Assembly (NCBI RefSeq): GCF_030730205.1
Contig: NZ_JANQVQ010000202.1
Span: 1 to 41,398, forward strand
Origin: Paraglaciecola sp.
GTDB taxonomy: Bacteria; Pseudomonadota; Gammaproteobacteria; Enterobacterales; Alteromonadaceae
DNA length: 41,398 nt
Direction of reading: 5' to 3'
Both the position numbers and the translations under genes were made by a program. The notes under the pieces are model-generated. The model was given only the letters and a program-made list of their open reading frames with translations, was not told the DNA's origin and searched no databases. Position 1 is the stretch's first letter; every line of letters starts with the position of its first letter. Positions 17,273-26,322 of this stretch are shown piece by piece.

Positions 17273-18565
17273 TTAAACGATACCTGAGCCACTCACGCCG
17301 CTTGATGGACGCTTGGCTGCGATGTTTGTACGATAATCTGCTTTTCTATATGTAGCTATCGGGTCGATCGCCCCGCCTTTTTGCAAGCGTGCCATCGCTA
17401 AAATCGGTGTAACATCAATATTAAAAGCATTTTTTAACGTATTACTTGCCATAAGTGCATCGTTATTCGTTTGATATTCTGTTAATTTTGAACGATCAAC
17501 TAATAGCGCAGACACGTAAGAACGTTGAACGCTAGCTGCCGAATTCATCAAACTTTCAATTGGGTCAGTCACATTATGTGATTGGTCAAGCATGTAGTTT
17601 GGTTTGAAACCTTCTTGATTACGATATTCTGCATCAACTAACTCATTAAAAATGAGAAACTGTTGGTAAGGGTGCAAACTACCGCTATCTAAGTCATCAT
17701 CACCGTACTTGCTATCATTGAAGTGGAAGCCGCCTAATTTTTTGAATTGAATGAGGCGAGACACAATCATTTCAATATTTACATTCGGGGCGTGGTGTCC
17801 GAGATCAACTAATGACTTAGCTTGGTCGCCTAGCTCCATTGCAGCAAGGATATTACTACCCCAATCTTGGATAACAGTTGAATAAAATGCGGGCTCAAAC
17901 ATTTTATGTTCAATATGCATTTCCCAATCATTTGGTAATCCTGCATAAATTTTCTTCATACTATTCAGATAGCGTTCGAACGCACTCTGAAAATGTTGTT
18001 GGCCAGGATGATTCGAGCCATCACCAACCCACACAGTTAAGGTTTTCGAACCTAAAATTTTGCCCCACTCAATGCAATCTAAATTGTGTTGAATCGCTAA
18101 TTCACGAGAAGCTTCACTAGTATTACTTAAACTGCCGTATTTAAAGCTATGTTCTTGATTCGGTTGATCTTGGAAAGTGTTCGAATTGATTGAATCCCAT
18201 TTCAACCCTAGGGCATCTGAAGTCTGTTTTAACTCAGTAAAATCATCTACTTTATCCCAAGGAAAATGCGGAGAAACTCGTTCAGTACATTGGGATAAAT
18301 CATTAATAACAGCGCAATCTTCTAATTTTTCGAAGATATTACGTGGCTCGCTCTTGCCAGGAAAACGGGCAAAACGTGTGCCGCCTGTGCCAGTACCCCA
18401 AGAAGGTACAGCAATCTGAAATGCTGCGGCCTTAGCAGTAATCTCTTCAATATTGATATTATCACGGGCTAGCTTGTTACCAAGAGCAGCGTAATCTTCT
18501 TGTAAAAATCCTTCAAGTTTTGCATTTTGCTCTGCAATTAAGCTTTTATCGATACGTTGTGTCAT
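17273..18565 (-). CDS. rhaI: L-rhamnose isomerase (RhaI type)
   Basis: 430 residues, matching in length and residue numbering the Pseudomonas stutzeri-type L-rhamnose isomerase rather than E. coli RhaA. It converts L-rhamnose to L-rhamnulose in the cytoplasm using two metal ions. The structural-metal ligands fall at E219 (H-I-E-H-K-M), D254 (S-L-V-D-L-G-H-H), H281 (G-F-H-F-N-D) and D327 (M-L-D-Q-S-H); the catalytic-metal ligands at H257, D289 and D291 (Y-G-D-D-D). It starts 25 bases after the rhaEW stop, with A-G-G-T about eight bases before the ATG, so the two are translated from one message. It defines the operon as rhamnose catabolic and supports a rhamnose-rich polymer as the substrate of the whole locus. 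Confidence 0.96.
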   Translation of the reverse strand: MTQRIDKSLIAEQNAKLEGFLQEDYAALGNKLARDNINIEEITAKAAAFQIAVPSWGTGTGGTRFARFPGKSEPRNIFEKLEDCAVINDLSQCTERVSPHFPWDKVDDFTELKQTSDALGLKWDSINSNTFQDQPNQEHSFKYGSLSNTSEASRELAIQHNLDCIEWGKILGSKTLTVWVGDGSNHPGQQHFQSAFERYLNSMKKIYAGLPNDWEMHIEHKMFEPAFYSTVIQDWGSNILAAMELGDQAKSLVDLGHHAPNVNIEMIVSRLIQFKKLGGFHFNDSKYGDDDLDSGSLHPYQQFLIFNELVDAEYRNQEGFKPNYMLDQSHNVTDPIESLMNSAASVQRSYVSALLVDRSKLTEYQTNNDALMASNTLKNAFNIDVTPILAMARLQKGGAIDPIATYRKADYRTNIAAKRPSSGVSGSGIV

Positions 18566-18590
18566 TATTATCTACCTAATTAATCTTTGA

Positions 18591-20783
18591 TTAGCGTAAA
18601 AACGCTTCATGTAAACCACCGTCTACGCTAATAATTTGACCTGTTGTTTTACTCAATTGACCTGAAATCATTAAATATGCAGCTTCTGCTTGGTCAGCTG
18701 GCGTTATAGGTTGCTTAGTCAGTGTGCGCTGAGCATAAAACATAGCCAATTTATCGCGTAACTCATCATCTGAATCAGAAGAACCAAATTCAACATTATA
18801 CTTAGTCAAAGAAGCAATAACTCGGTCACGAGGAAACATAGTGCTTCCTTTGACGACAGTTGCAGGCGCTAGACCATTCACGTTGACTAAGGGAGATAAT
18901 TCTACTGCTAATTCTCGCACCAAATGGTTAGCTGCCGCTTTACTAGTGTCATAAGCTAACGAGCCTTTTTTAGCCACCGCCGCATTAACACTGGTTGTTA
19001 AAACCAAAGAACCTTGAAGACCTTGAGCTTGCCAGATTTCATTCGCTTCGGTGCCAACGATGTAGCCACCTTTTACGTTTACCGCAAAACTCATATCAAA
19101 CATTTGATCGTTATTCATACCCGCCTGGCCGGGTGCTAAAAATACCCCAGCGGTAACAATGACATTATCAATTCCGCCGTAGGCTAATATAACTTGCTCA
19201 AACATTTCTTTTACGCTGCAGCGATCAGTAATGTTAACCGCTACGGCAATAGCTGGACCGCAAGAAGAAATACCACTGCCTGCTACACCTATTCCTTGAC
19301 CATAAATAGCCGTCAATTCATCAGCGGTGGCTTGAGCAGCTTCAAAGCGAAGATCAGCACACACAACGTGAGCACCCTCTTTTGCGACTCTGAAAGCTGT
19401 TTCTTTACCGATCCCATCACCTGCACCTATAACCACTACCACATTACGGGCTAACGGAGCCTCTTTAGGCATGCGCTGCAACTTGGCTTCTTCCAGTGCC
19501 CAGTATTCAATATCAAAAGCTTCCTGCTGAGGTAAAGCGGTGTATTCGCTAATTGCCTCAGCGCCGCGCATTACTTCAATCGCACAATTATAAAATTCAG
19601 TGGTAACTCTAGACTCGCTCTTATTTTTACCCCAACCGATAATGCCTACACCTGGAATTAAAATAACGGTAGGGCTGGGATCTCGCATGGCAGGCGAGTC
19701 AGCACGTTTGCAATTATCGTAATACGCTTTGTATTCAACTCGGTACTTTTCAATGCCAGCATTCAGTTTTTTCACTAGCGTATCGAAGTCATCTTCGTTT
19801 GGATGAAAGTCAACATAGAGTGGCTGAATTTTAGTACGTAAAAAGTGATCCGGACATGACGTACCGAGTTTAGCTAAACGTTGAGCATCGACACTATTGA
19901 CAAAGCGAAGTGCATTTTCGTCGGCTTGAACAGTTGCAATAAATTTAACTTTATTGGACAAAATACCACGGGCAACTGGAAGGAATTTAGTCAGCAATGC
20001 AGTCCTGTCACTCTCAGACAAACTCTCATACTTTGATCCACCAAATGTAAGTTCACCTTTGTCGTGATCCTCAATATAGCGTGCGGCGGTTTCAATAACC
20101 CACAGTGAAGTCTCGTAACAACTTTTACTTTCGCTTTCCCAATTCGTGTGACCATGTTGACCTAACAAAATACCAATGCTATCTGGTTTCGCCGCATAAG
20201 CATCTTCACATACCTTGGCAGCCTCCCAGCCCGGGCGCATCCAAGGAACATAAGCCATTTTGCCACCCCAGATCTTGTCTGTAAGGGCTTCTTGATCTTT
20301 GCATGATGCTACGGCTATAACGGCATTAGGATGAAGGTGATCAACATGTTTTTGTGCAATCATTGAGTGCAAAGGAGTATCAATAGATGACGCGCGGGGA
20401 TTGAGACAAAAGTTACAATGTTTATACATACCAATCATGGCATCTTCGCCCGGAGACTTGTACCCCGTGACTGGAAATGCATGATAAGTGGCGTCTAAAG
20501 CTTGCAGTTTACCTTGGTATAATGATGAAAAATTTTCTATTCTCGCTGTTCGTAAATCACCGCCAGAACCTTTAACCCACAATACTTCGACACTCTCACC
20601 GGTTAAAGGATCACGTTCAATTAGCTTAGCAGAAGTGTTGCCCCCCCCCGTATTAGTGATACGTTGGTCAGCACCTAAAATATTGGATCGATAAACTAAA
20701 CTTTCCAAAGGTGATAAATTACTTGCAACTGCATCATCCCAATTATAATTGACATGTTTAAAGTCTTGCTTTTTGTCCGTCAT
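18591..20783 (-). CDS. rhaEW: Bifunctional rhamnulose-1-phosphate aldolase / lactaldehyde dehydrogenase (RhaEW)
   Basis: 730 residues, a fusion. The N-terminal class II aldolase domain (about 25-430) has N-T-G-G-G-N-T-S at 44-51 for phosphate binding, zinc ligands in H-V-D-H149-L-H151-P and a later G-Q-H-G; it splits L-rhamnulose 1-phosphate into dihydroxyacetone phosphate and L-lactaldehyde. The C-terminal short-chain dehydrogenase domain (about 445-730) has V-I-G-A-G-D-G-I-G (usual T-G-x-x-x-G-I-G, here starting I-G) near 449-456 and catalytic Y611-D-T-S-K615; it oxidises lactaldehyde to L-lactate with NAD. This is the first gene of the minus-strand operon and diverges from the TonB receptor gene. 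An odd feature is an unbroken run of nine G bases in codons 45-48. The kinase that makes its substrate is not encoded here. Confidence 0.96.
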   Translation of the reverse strand: MTDKKQDFKHVNYNWDDAVASNLSPLESLVYRSNILGADQRITNTGGGNTSAKLIERDPLTGESVEVLWVKGSGGDLRTARIENFSSLYQGKLQALDATYHAFPVTGYKSPGEDAMIGMYKHCNFCLNPRASSIDTPLHSMIAQKHVDHLHPNAVIAVASCKDQEALTDKIWGGKMAYVPWMRPGWEAAKVCEDAYAAKPDSIGILLGQHGHTNWESESKSCYETSLWVIETAARYIEDHDKGELTFGGSKYESLSESDRTALLTKFLPVARGILSNKVKFIATVQADENALRFVNSVDAQRLAKLGTSCPDHFLRTKIQPLYVDFHPNEDDFDTLVKKLNAGIEKYRVEYKAYYDNCKRADSPAMRDPSPTVILIPGVGIIGWGKNKSESRVTTEFYNCAIEVMRGAEAISEYTALPQQEAFDIEYWALEEAKLQRMPKEAPLARNVVVVIGAGDGIGKETAFRVAKEGAHVVCADLRFEAAQATADELTAIYGQGIGVAGSGISSCGPAIAVAVNITDRCSVKEMFEQVILAYGGIDNVIVTAGVFLAPGQAGMNNDQMFDMSFAVNVKGGYIVGTEANEIWQAQGLQGSLVLTTSVNAAVAKKGSLAYDTSKAAANHLVRELAVELSPLVNVNGLAPATVVKGSTMFPRDRVIASLTKYNVEFGSSDSDDELRDKLAMFYAQRTLTKQPITPADQAEAAYLMISGQLSKTTGQIISVDGGLHEAFLR

Positions 20784-21139
20784 TTTCCGTTTAACTCCAA
20801 CGCTAAGTAGTCTATGAATAACTAACCCGAATTTATAACATAAATATTACATCCATCACAAACATAGTCAAGCATTTTTAGTCACATTCAGTCAGCAACA
20901 TCCATGTTCAGCAATTAATTGTAATACTCTATTTACATTATCTTTCATTGTGATTATTGCTAAAGGTCAATCACGATAGTCGCCTAGCTATTTTCTGACC
21001 AACCAGCAAAATTTCAGAGAGGGAAAATGTTCACATTAGGTTATTTATGACTATATTTGATAAGCAATGTTTATTTATTGTTAATTACATGCTTCAATTG
21101 TGAACTCGTCTGACGAAGACACTGACATTTAGGAGCATC
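20784..21139. promoter_or_regulatory. Divergent promoter region between the rhamnose operon and the TonB receptor
   Basis: 356 AT-rich bases. Two symmetrical elements stand out: the perfect palindrome C-A-A-T-T-A-A-T-T-G at 20912-20921, and G-T-G-A-T-T / A-A-T-C-A-C arms separated by 13 bases near 20950-20974. A candidate promoter for the receptor is T-T-G-A-T-A (21057-21062) with G-T-T-A-A-T 17 bases later. A-G-G-A-G at 21131-21135 is the receptor's ribosome-binding site. Coordinate control of both sides by one regulator is plausible; the actual operator is not proven. Confidence 0.4.
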
Positions 21140-24100
21140 ATGATGAAAAAAATTTTAAATAGAAAATTAAGTATCGCTGTGGCTGTTGCGGCCGCTTTAA
21201 ATGGGACAATTAGTTCAGCTCTAGCTCAATCAGTTACTAGTTCTGCAGAACAAAATGAAGCTGAGACTTATGAAGTGATTGAAGTCTCAGGAATTCGGAA
21301 CGCACTTGCAAGTGCATTGGCTGAAAAACGTGCATCAGCAAATATTAAAGAAGTAATTGAAGCTGAAGATATTGGTAAATTACCAGACAACAACTTGGCC
21401 GAAGTGCTAGAAAATATAACAGGTGTCCAAATAACCAGAAGCTCTGGAGTTGGTACTGGCGTCCAAATTCGCGGAACATCCGATAACAGGGTGGAAATAA
21501 ACGGTGTTTCCTCAGTTAGTTCAGGAGCAGGTCGCACAGGAATAAGTTTTGATGACTTACCCGCAGCGTTAATTGCGTCGCTGGAGGTGACCAAAGTACC
21601 TGAAGCTAGGACCGTTGAAGGATCTGTAGGCGGTACCGTCAATTTGAGAACATTACGTGGACTAAGTTTAAAGGAACAATTAATCCAATTTCGTGTTCAA
21701 GGAGAAAATAGTGATGTTGCTGATAGCACAGTTCCAAAAGTTTCAGGTACTTTTGGAGATAAATGGGAAACTGATTTCGGTAAGGTTGGTATTGTATTAA
21801 CGGGGAGTTATGCTGAACAAGACGTTTCGTCTATCAATCCTCGTTTTGACAGGGATAGAGTCGTAATGCCAAATTCAGGTTTGGTGAGCGCTGAGAGTTT
21901 TCCGTTTTTAAGAACACAGTTCTTGGACCAACCCTTCCGTACTTTTAATTATGAAACAAAAAACTTTACAGGCTCTATAGAATTTCAACCCACAGATGAT
22001 TTGAAGTTTTACTTTGATGCAACTATAAATGATCAAGAGAGAGCACAAAAAAGCGCTCGAGCATTCTTTTCTGGCACTGGGGCTAATACTGTAATTAACA
22101 ATACAACCAATACCGGATTTGAAACTGTTAATTTGGGTAGCGTCGATGGACAATATGGTACTTTAAATTTAGGTGAAGTTCAGGTTGTCACAAGCGGTAT
22201 ATTAGGAGTGGGTGGAACAGATCCTAATTTACGAGTGGGGACTAATACATCTTCTCGATTAACGTTGAGCCGTGTATTTGCATTGGGCAGCGAATGGAAT
22301 ACCGACAAATTTAAGCTGACTGGCGAGCTTTCATATTCAGACTCAGAAACCGATTTACCCTCCCTTAATTCTGAATTGGATTTTATTAATCCAAACTCAC
22401 CTCAGCCAGGACCTACCGGACCAAATGACAACGGTACTCCCGCTATTTTTAATCTGTCAGGTAACACCTTTGAGTTTGGTATTGCACAAGGTTTAGCGGA
22501 AACGCCGACTACCGCTCAATTGCTTGACCCCAATAATTATGGGCTCAGATCGATAGGAAACAATCTTAATACTCGAGAAGGGAGCGAGGCTGCTGCTAGA
22601 GTAGATATAAGTTATGATATTTCGGGAACTAATCCTCTTTTCACTGATATCAAAGCGGGGGTTCGTTGGAATAAGACTACATCCACGACCAATAACAATC
22701 TCTCGAATAATTCCTTTGGCAACATCGACCGTCCAAGGGCAAGTTTATTTGAGAGTATTATTGCTCCGGGAGCTAACAACTTTGATGCTGCAGATAACAG
22801 AACGCTATTTATTCCTGATTATTTAGTGATTGATAGCGATATTGCTTTTAACAATCCACAATTAGTTATTGATACAGTTAACGACGCAATAATACAAAAT
22901 AATGCGAATGTTGGCGCTAATAACAACTTATTGGCCACACCAACTGTTCAAGTATCCTCTTTCTTTGACATTGATGAGGAAACAACAGCTATATATTTAC
23001 AGGGTGACTATGAATTAGAAATCAAGGATATTTTGTTCAACGGTAACGTGGGTGTACGTTATGTGAATACAGACCTTACCTCTTTTGGTACAAGCCTAGG
23101 TGAAGCAGATGCAACCACTGGTGAAGCTAACATCATTCCAAGCACTGTAAATACAAGTTACGACTTTATTTTGCCCAGATTCAATTTAGTCGCCGAGCTC
23201 TCCGAAGATTTTTATGTGAGAGCGGGTATTGCACAGGATATTAGAAGACCCAATTTTGATTCCTTGTCTACTTCTACTTCCTTTTCTCCAAGCCCTTCTT
23301 CTGTGGTTAGAGTAGGTAATCCAGAATTAGTTCCAGAAAAAATTTGGTCGTATGACTTATCATTCGAGTATTACTTTACCCCCTCAAGTTTAATCTCACT
23401 CGGATTCTTTCATAAAGATAGAAAAGACTTAATTACGAGGATCCAAGACGAACCAGATGAACCTATTGGGCCTACCGGACAAATTGAGCGTGATGTCACA
23501 GCACCTTGTGAAGGAGGGGGTATCTTTAACCCAACCGTGCCACCAGAAAACTTCAATGTTTTCTCAAGTCGTACAGACGTAACTGGTATCTGTGTCGCAA
23601 GGCAAACGCAAATCAATGCCAATGGTTCCGAGACTCAAAGCGGGATAGAATTAACTGCCCAGTATGATTTAGCAGAATTTGAAGATAGCTTAGGGTGGGC
23701 TTCAGGTTTTGGTATTATTGCTAATTATACCTATCAAAAATCAGGGGCAAGTTTAAAATCTTTCCATAATGGTTCAGCCGCAATTAATCAGATATTAGGT
23801 CGTACCGATGTTGATAATAGTACAGCAACTTTAGACGATGATGTCGTAACACAGCGCATAGTATTAGATGACTTATCAGAAAATGCTTACAACATTACAC
23901 TTTTCTATGACAAGTATGACCTAAATGTTCGTATGCGTTACACATGGCGTGACGCATATACACAAACTGAAAACGTGATGCGATTTGATATCCCGCCGGT
24001 TATAGGTTCCAGAGGACAATTAAACGCTAGTGTTGGATACGACATCAACGACAAGGTTTCAGTTGGTCTAGAGGGAGTGAACTTAACTCGAGAAGACAGT

Positions 24101-24190
24101 ACTAAGTGGTGTTTCAACGAAGGTACTCTTTTATGTGAACAAGACATTACCGATCGAAGAGTAACTTTGGGTGTAACCGTTAAACTATAG
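21140..24190 (+). CDS. TonB-dependent outer-membrane receptor (oligosaccharide import)
   Basis: 1016 residues with a signal peptide (about 1-29, A-L-A/Q). The plug domain (about 60-175) has I-G-K-L-P-D-N-N-L-A-E-V-L-E-N-I-T-G-V-Q-I, then I-R-G-T-S-D-N-R, and ends in V-G-G-T-V-N-L-R-T, typical of the carbohydrate-linked receptors of marine Gammaproteobacteria. The rest is a 22-strand barrel, ending in V-T-L-G-V-T-V-K-L with terminal hydrophobic residues. There is no N-terminal STN domain, so it does not signal through a sigma/anti-sigma pair. Diverging from the rhamnose operon and next to GH88, it most likely imports oligosaccharides of the polymer. Two ATGs lie three bases apart; A-G-G-A-G is seven bases before the second, 21143, which may be the true start. 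A strong terminator follows. Confidence 0.95.
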   Translation: MMKKILNRKLSIAVAVAAALNGTISSALAQSVTSSAEQNEAETYEVIEVSGIRNALASALAEKRASANIKEVIEAEDIGKLPDNNLAEVLENITGVQITRSSGVGTGVQIRGTSDNRVEINGVSSVSSGAGRTGISFDDLPAALIASLEVTKVPEARTVEGSVGGTVNLRTLRGLSLKEQLIQFRVQGENSDVADSTVPKVSGTFGDKWETDFGKVGIVLTGSYAEQDVSSINPRFDRDRVVMPNSGLVSAESFPFLRTQFLDQPFRTFNYETKNFTGSIEFQPTDDLKFYFDATINDQERAQKSARAFFSGTGANTVINNTTNTGFETVNLGSVDGQYGTLNLGEVQVVTSGILGVGGTDPNLRVGTNTSSRLTLSRVFALGSEWNTDKFKLTGELSYSDSETDLPSLNSELDFINPNSPQPGPTGPNDNGTPAIFNLSGNTFEFGIAQGLAETPTTAQLLDPNNYGLRSIGNNLNTREGSEAAARVDISYDISGTNPLFTDIKAGVRWNKTTSTTNNNLSNNSFGNIDRPRASLFESIIAPGANNFDAADNRTLFIPDYLVIDSDIAFNNPQLVIDTVNDAIIQNNANVGANNNLLATPTVQVSSFFDIDEETTAIYLQGDYELEIKDILFNGNVGVRYVNTDLTSFGTSLGEADATTGEANIIPSTVNTSYDFILPRFNLVAELSEDFYVRAGIAQDIRRPNFDSLSTSTSFSPSPSSVVRVGNPELVPEKIWSYDLSFEYYFTPSSLISLGFFHKDRKDLITRIQDEPDEPIGPTGQIERDVTAPCEGGGIFNPTVPPENFNVFSSRTDVTGICVARQTQINANGSETQSGIELTAQYDLAEFEDSLGWASGFGIIANYTYQKSGASLKSFHNGSAAINQILGRTDVDNSTATLDDDVVTQRIVLDDLSENAYNITLFYDKYDLNVRMRYTWRDAYTQTENVMRFDIPPVIGSRGQLNASVGYDINDKVSVGLEGVNLTREDSTKWCFNEGTLLCEQDITDRRVTLGVTVKL

Positions 24191-24207
24191 AATAAAGCCG
24201 ATTTATT

Positions 24208-24241
24208 AAGATCTCCAGTCACTGAGCTGGAGATCTTTTAT
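24208..24241 (+). terminator. Intrinsic terminator after the TonB receptor gene
   Basis: Perfect 11-base stem (A-A-G-A-T-C-T-C-C-A-G with C-T-G-G-A-G-A-T-C-T-T), eight-base loop, followed by T-T-T-A-T-T. It starts 18 bases past the receptor stop. Confidence 0.85.
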
Positions 24242-24289
24242 TAGGCGAATTAATTGTACTTCTCACTCTATTTGTAAAAGAGAATAGAA

Positions 24290-25948
24290 ATGAAAAATCT
24301 CACAGTCGCTATGTTGTTACTTGGTATCGTTGGTTGTGCCAATAATGAAAACTTCCAAACTAACAAGTATCAGCTCAAACATGAATCCAAGCTATATACT
24401 GACGGATATTTTAGCTCAATTGATGCTAAAAAAAATCTAACTTTTGCAAAAGAACAATACTTAAAAATGCTGTCCAACCTCAATACCCCTAAGCTGTTGG
24501 ACTCTGCTCTGTTATGTCAGCAAGCTAATAATATTTGTTTTCCCCGAGCTGAAGTGGATGAGAAGATTCACATGGAGCAGCCCGAAAAATGGACAAATGG
24601 ATTTTTCCAAGGAGTTTTATGGCAAATCCTCGCCAATAAACAATACATTTCTGATTTCTCAGTAGAACAAGAAAATGAAATGTATGAAAATGCTAGCTAT
24701 TTCCAGGATGCAATAATCGGTGAGTCATTAAGAACCAATACACACGATCTGGGATTTTTGCTTTATGATTCTTTTGGAGAGGCACTCCGCTACGATGGAT
24801 TAAAGCTAGAACAACAAAAACGTTATAAACAAGCTTTGTTGGACGGCCGAAACAGTTTAGCGACCCGTTATTCACAAAAGAATGAAGTCTTTAAATCTTG
24901 GGATTGGAAGCCAAAATTTACCACCCAATTTATAGCAGATGGAACTTTACTGAAAGATACCTTCGAATTACGTCAACCTTGGGCGTTTCCTGTAATAGTC
25001 GACAATATGATGAATTTGGAGTTTATGCTTTCCAGTGACCAACAATATCATCATGAGTTAGCTTACAAACACGCCTTCAGCACTAAAAATAATCATTACT
25101 TTTATGCCGATTCTGATGAGGATAAGCGTTTTCCAATCGCTTACCATGTTTTCGATTATGGCGAACATAAACCTGGTAATTGGCAAGGATTAGGCAATGT
25201 TTCTGCATGGGCTCGAGGACAAGCTTGGTCTTTATATGGTTTTGCAACCGTAGCGGAAGCCGCTAAAAACGAGAACAGTAAACAATCTGTCTATACAGAA
25301 TTTCAAGCATTTACAGACCGTCTATTCGATTCTGTCGTTCACTTAACATTAGATGACCCAATACCTATTTGGGACTTTTTTGCCAATCGAGATGATGCTT
25401 ATCATATTGCAGAAAACGTATCAAATAACACAGCGGTCTATTCTAATATTTTAAATCTATGCGACGAATACATTCCGTCAACTATTCTACCTTACAAAGG
25501 TTGGAGACCAATTCAATATCAAGCCTCAGTGTTGGCTAAAGAGTCATATTTGTTTTTGAAAACAGTAAATTCGATTAAAGATGAACCCATGATACAAGGT
25601 GATATGTTGACACCTTGTGGAACAAAAGCTTATGTACTAAAAGACCGCGTGATACCTAAAGATACATCAGCCGCGGCACTTTATGCAGCAGCTGCTTATC
25701 GACTTGCGCAATTTAGTGATAATAAAATGAGAAAAGAAGAATACATAGAATTTGGCGATAAAATCATGCACGTGCTAACAAAACACTATTTAACGAGTAA
25801 AACAAAAGATACGAGTTTTAAATTGGGCTTTGTGCTTGAAGAGGCTACCGGTAATTTGCCAAACAAAAGTGAAATTAATACTCCTATCGTGTATGCCGAC
25901 TTTTATTTTATAGAAGCAAATATCCGTAAAATTGAATTAGAAATGTAA
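24290..25948 (+). CDS. GH88 unsaturated glucuronyl hydrolase, lipoprotein
   Basis: 552 residues. Short signal ending in the lipobox I-V-G-C16. The (alpha/alpha)6 barrel shows the GH88 blocks: K-W-T-N-G-F-F-Q-G at 100-108, T-H-D153-L-G-F, V-D238-N-M-M-N-L-E, W-A-R-G-Q-A-W and P-K-D-T-S-A-A-A. D153 and D238 correspond to the two aspartates essential in characterised unsaturated glucuronyl hydrolases, which remove the 4,5-unsaturated uronate left at the non-reducing end after polysaccharide lyase action by hydrating the double bond. It is longer than typical (about 380 residues), with extra N-terminal sequence and an insert around 250-290. It follows the receptor on the same strand but behind a strong terminator, so it needs its own promoter or readthrough. 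Its presence implies that a lyase acts upstream; none is encoded here. Confidence 0.88.
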   Translation: MKNLTVAMLLLGIVGCANNENFQTNKYQLKHESKLYTDGYFSSIDAKKNLTFAKEQYLKMLSNLNTPKLLDSALLCQQANNICFPRAEVDEKIHMEQPEKWTNGFFQGVLWQILANKQYISDFSVEQENEMYENASYFQDAIIGESLRTNTHDLGFLLYDSFGEALRYDGLKLEQQKRYKQALLDGRNSLATRYSQKNEVFKSWDWKPKFTTQFIADGTLLKDTFELRQPWAFPVIVDNMMNLEFMLSSDQQYHHELAYKHAFSTKNNHYFYADSDEDKRFPIAYHVFDYGEHKPGNWQGLGNVSAWARGQAWSLYGFATVAEAAKNENSKQSVYTEFQAFTDRLFDSVVHLTLDDPIPIWDFFANRDDAYHIAENVSNNTAVYSNILNLCDEYIPSTILPYKGWRPIQYQASVLAKESYLFLKTVNSIKDEPMIQGDMLTPCGTKAYVLKDRVIPKDTSAAALYAAAAYRLAQFSDNKMRKEEYIEFGDKIMHVLTKHYLTSKTKDTSFKLGFVLEEATGNLPNKSEINTPIVYADFYFIEANIRKIELEM

Positions 25949-26322
25949 CGATTAAAACCATTCCGATCGCTCTTAACCCTTTTATCACAATGTCACGGAT
26001 ATAAAACTGCTGAAAGTGTGCCGGAAGTAAGCATTATTTAAAACAAAGCTTACTTCTCACCCCGCCTAAAATTAACCTAGTTCAACAGGAAATTTAGCTT
26101 AAGGTATATACACAACTGAAAGGATTGAGCATTGCTTATATCAAACTAACTAAGCCGAAGTATTTACCAAATTGATGTATACCAAGTATCAATTTTCAAT
26201 TCAAATGACATATTCAAATTAGCAAATGCGCTAGGCTGTTCACCATGACTGGCTAGGCACCGATAATAGCGAGCAAAAGCGAGCACTTTATACTGATTAA
26301 TTTGCTTCACGTAAAACAGTGA
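25949..26322. other. Intergenic region between convergent GH88 and YhdH/AcuI-type genes
   Basis: 374 bases. It contains a perfect nine-base inverted repeat at 26024-26056 (G-A-A-G-T-A-A-G-C and its complement, 15-base loop), which could form a hairpin on both transcripts but lacks a T-run. No open frame of interest was seen. Confidence 0.5.

Noticed and set aside
26024-26056. Perfect nine-base inverted repeat as an intrinsic terminator or a small transposable element end
   Set aside because: No T-run on either side and no second copy or target duplication was seen; listed only as a hairpin in the intergenic note.
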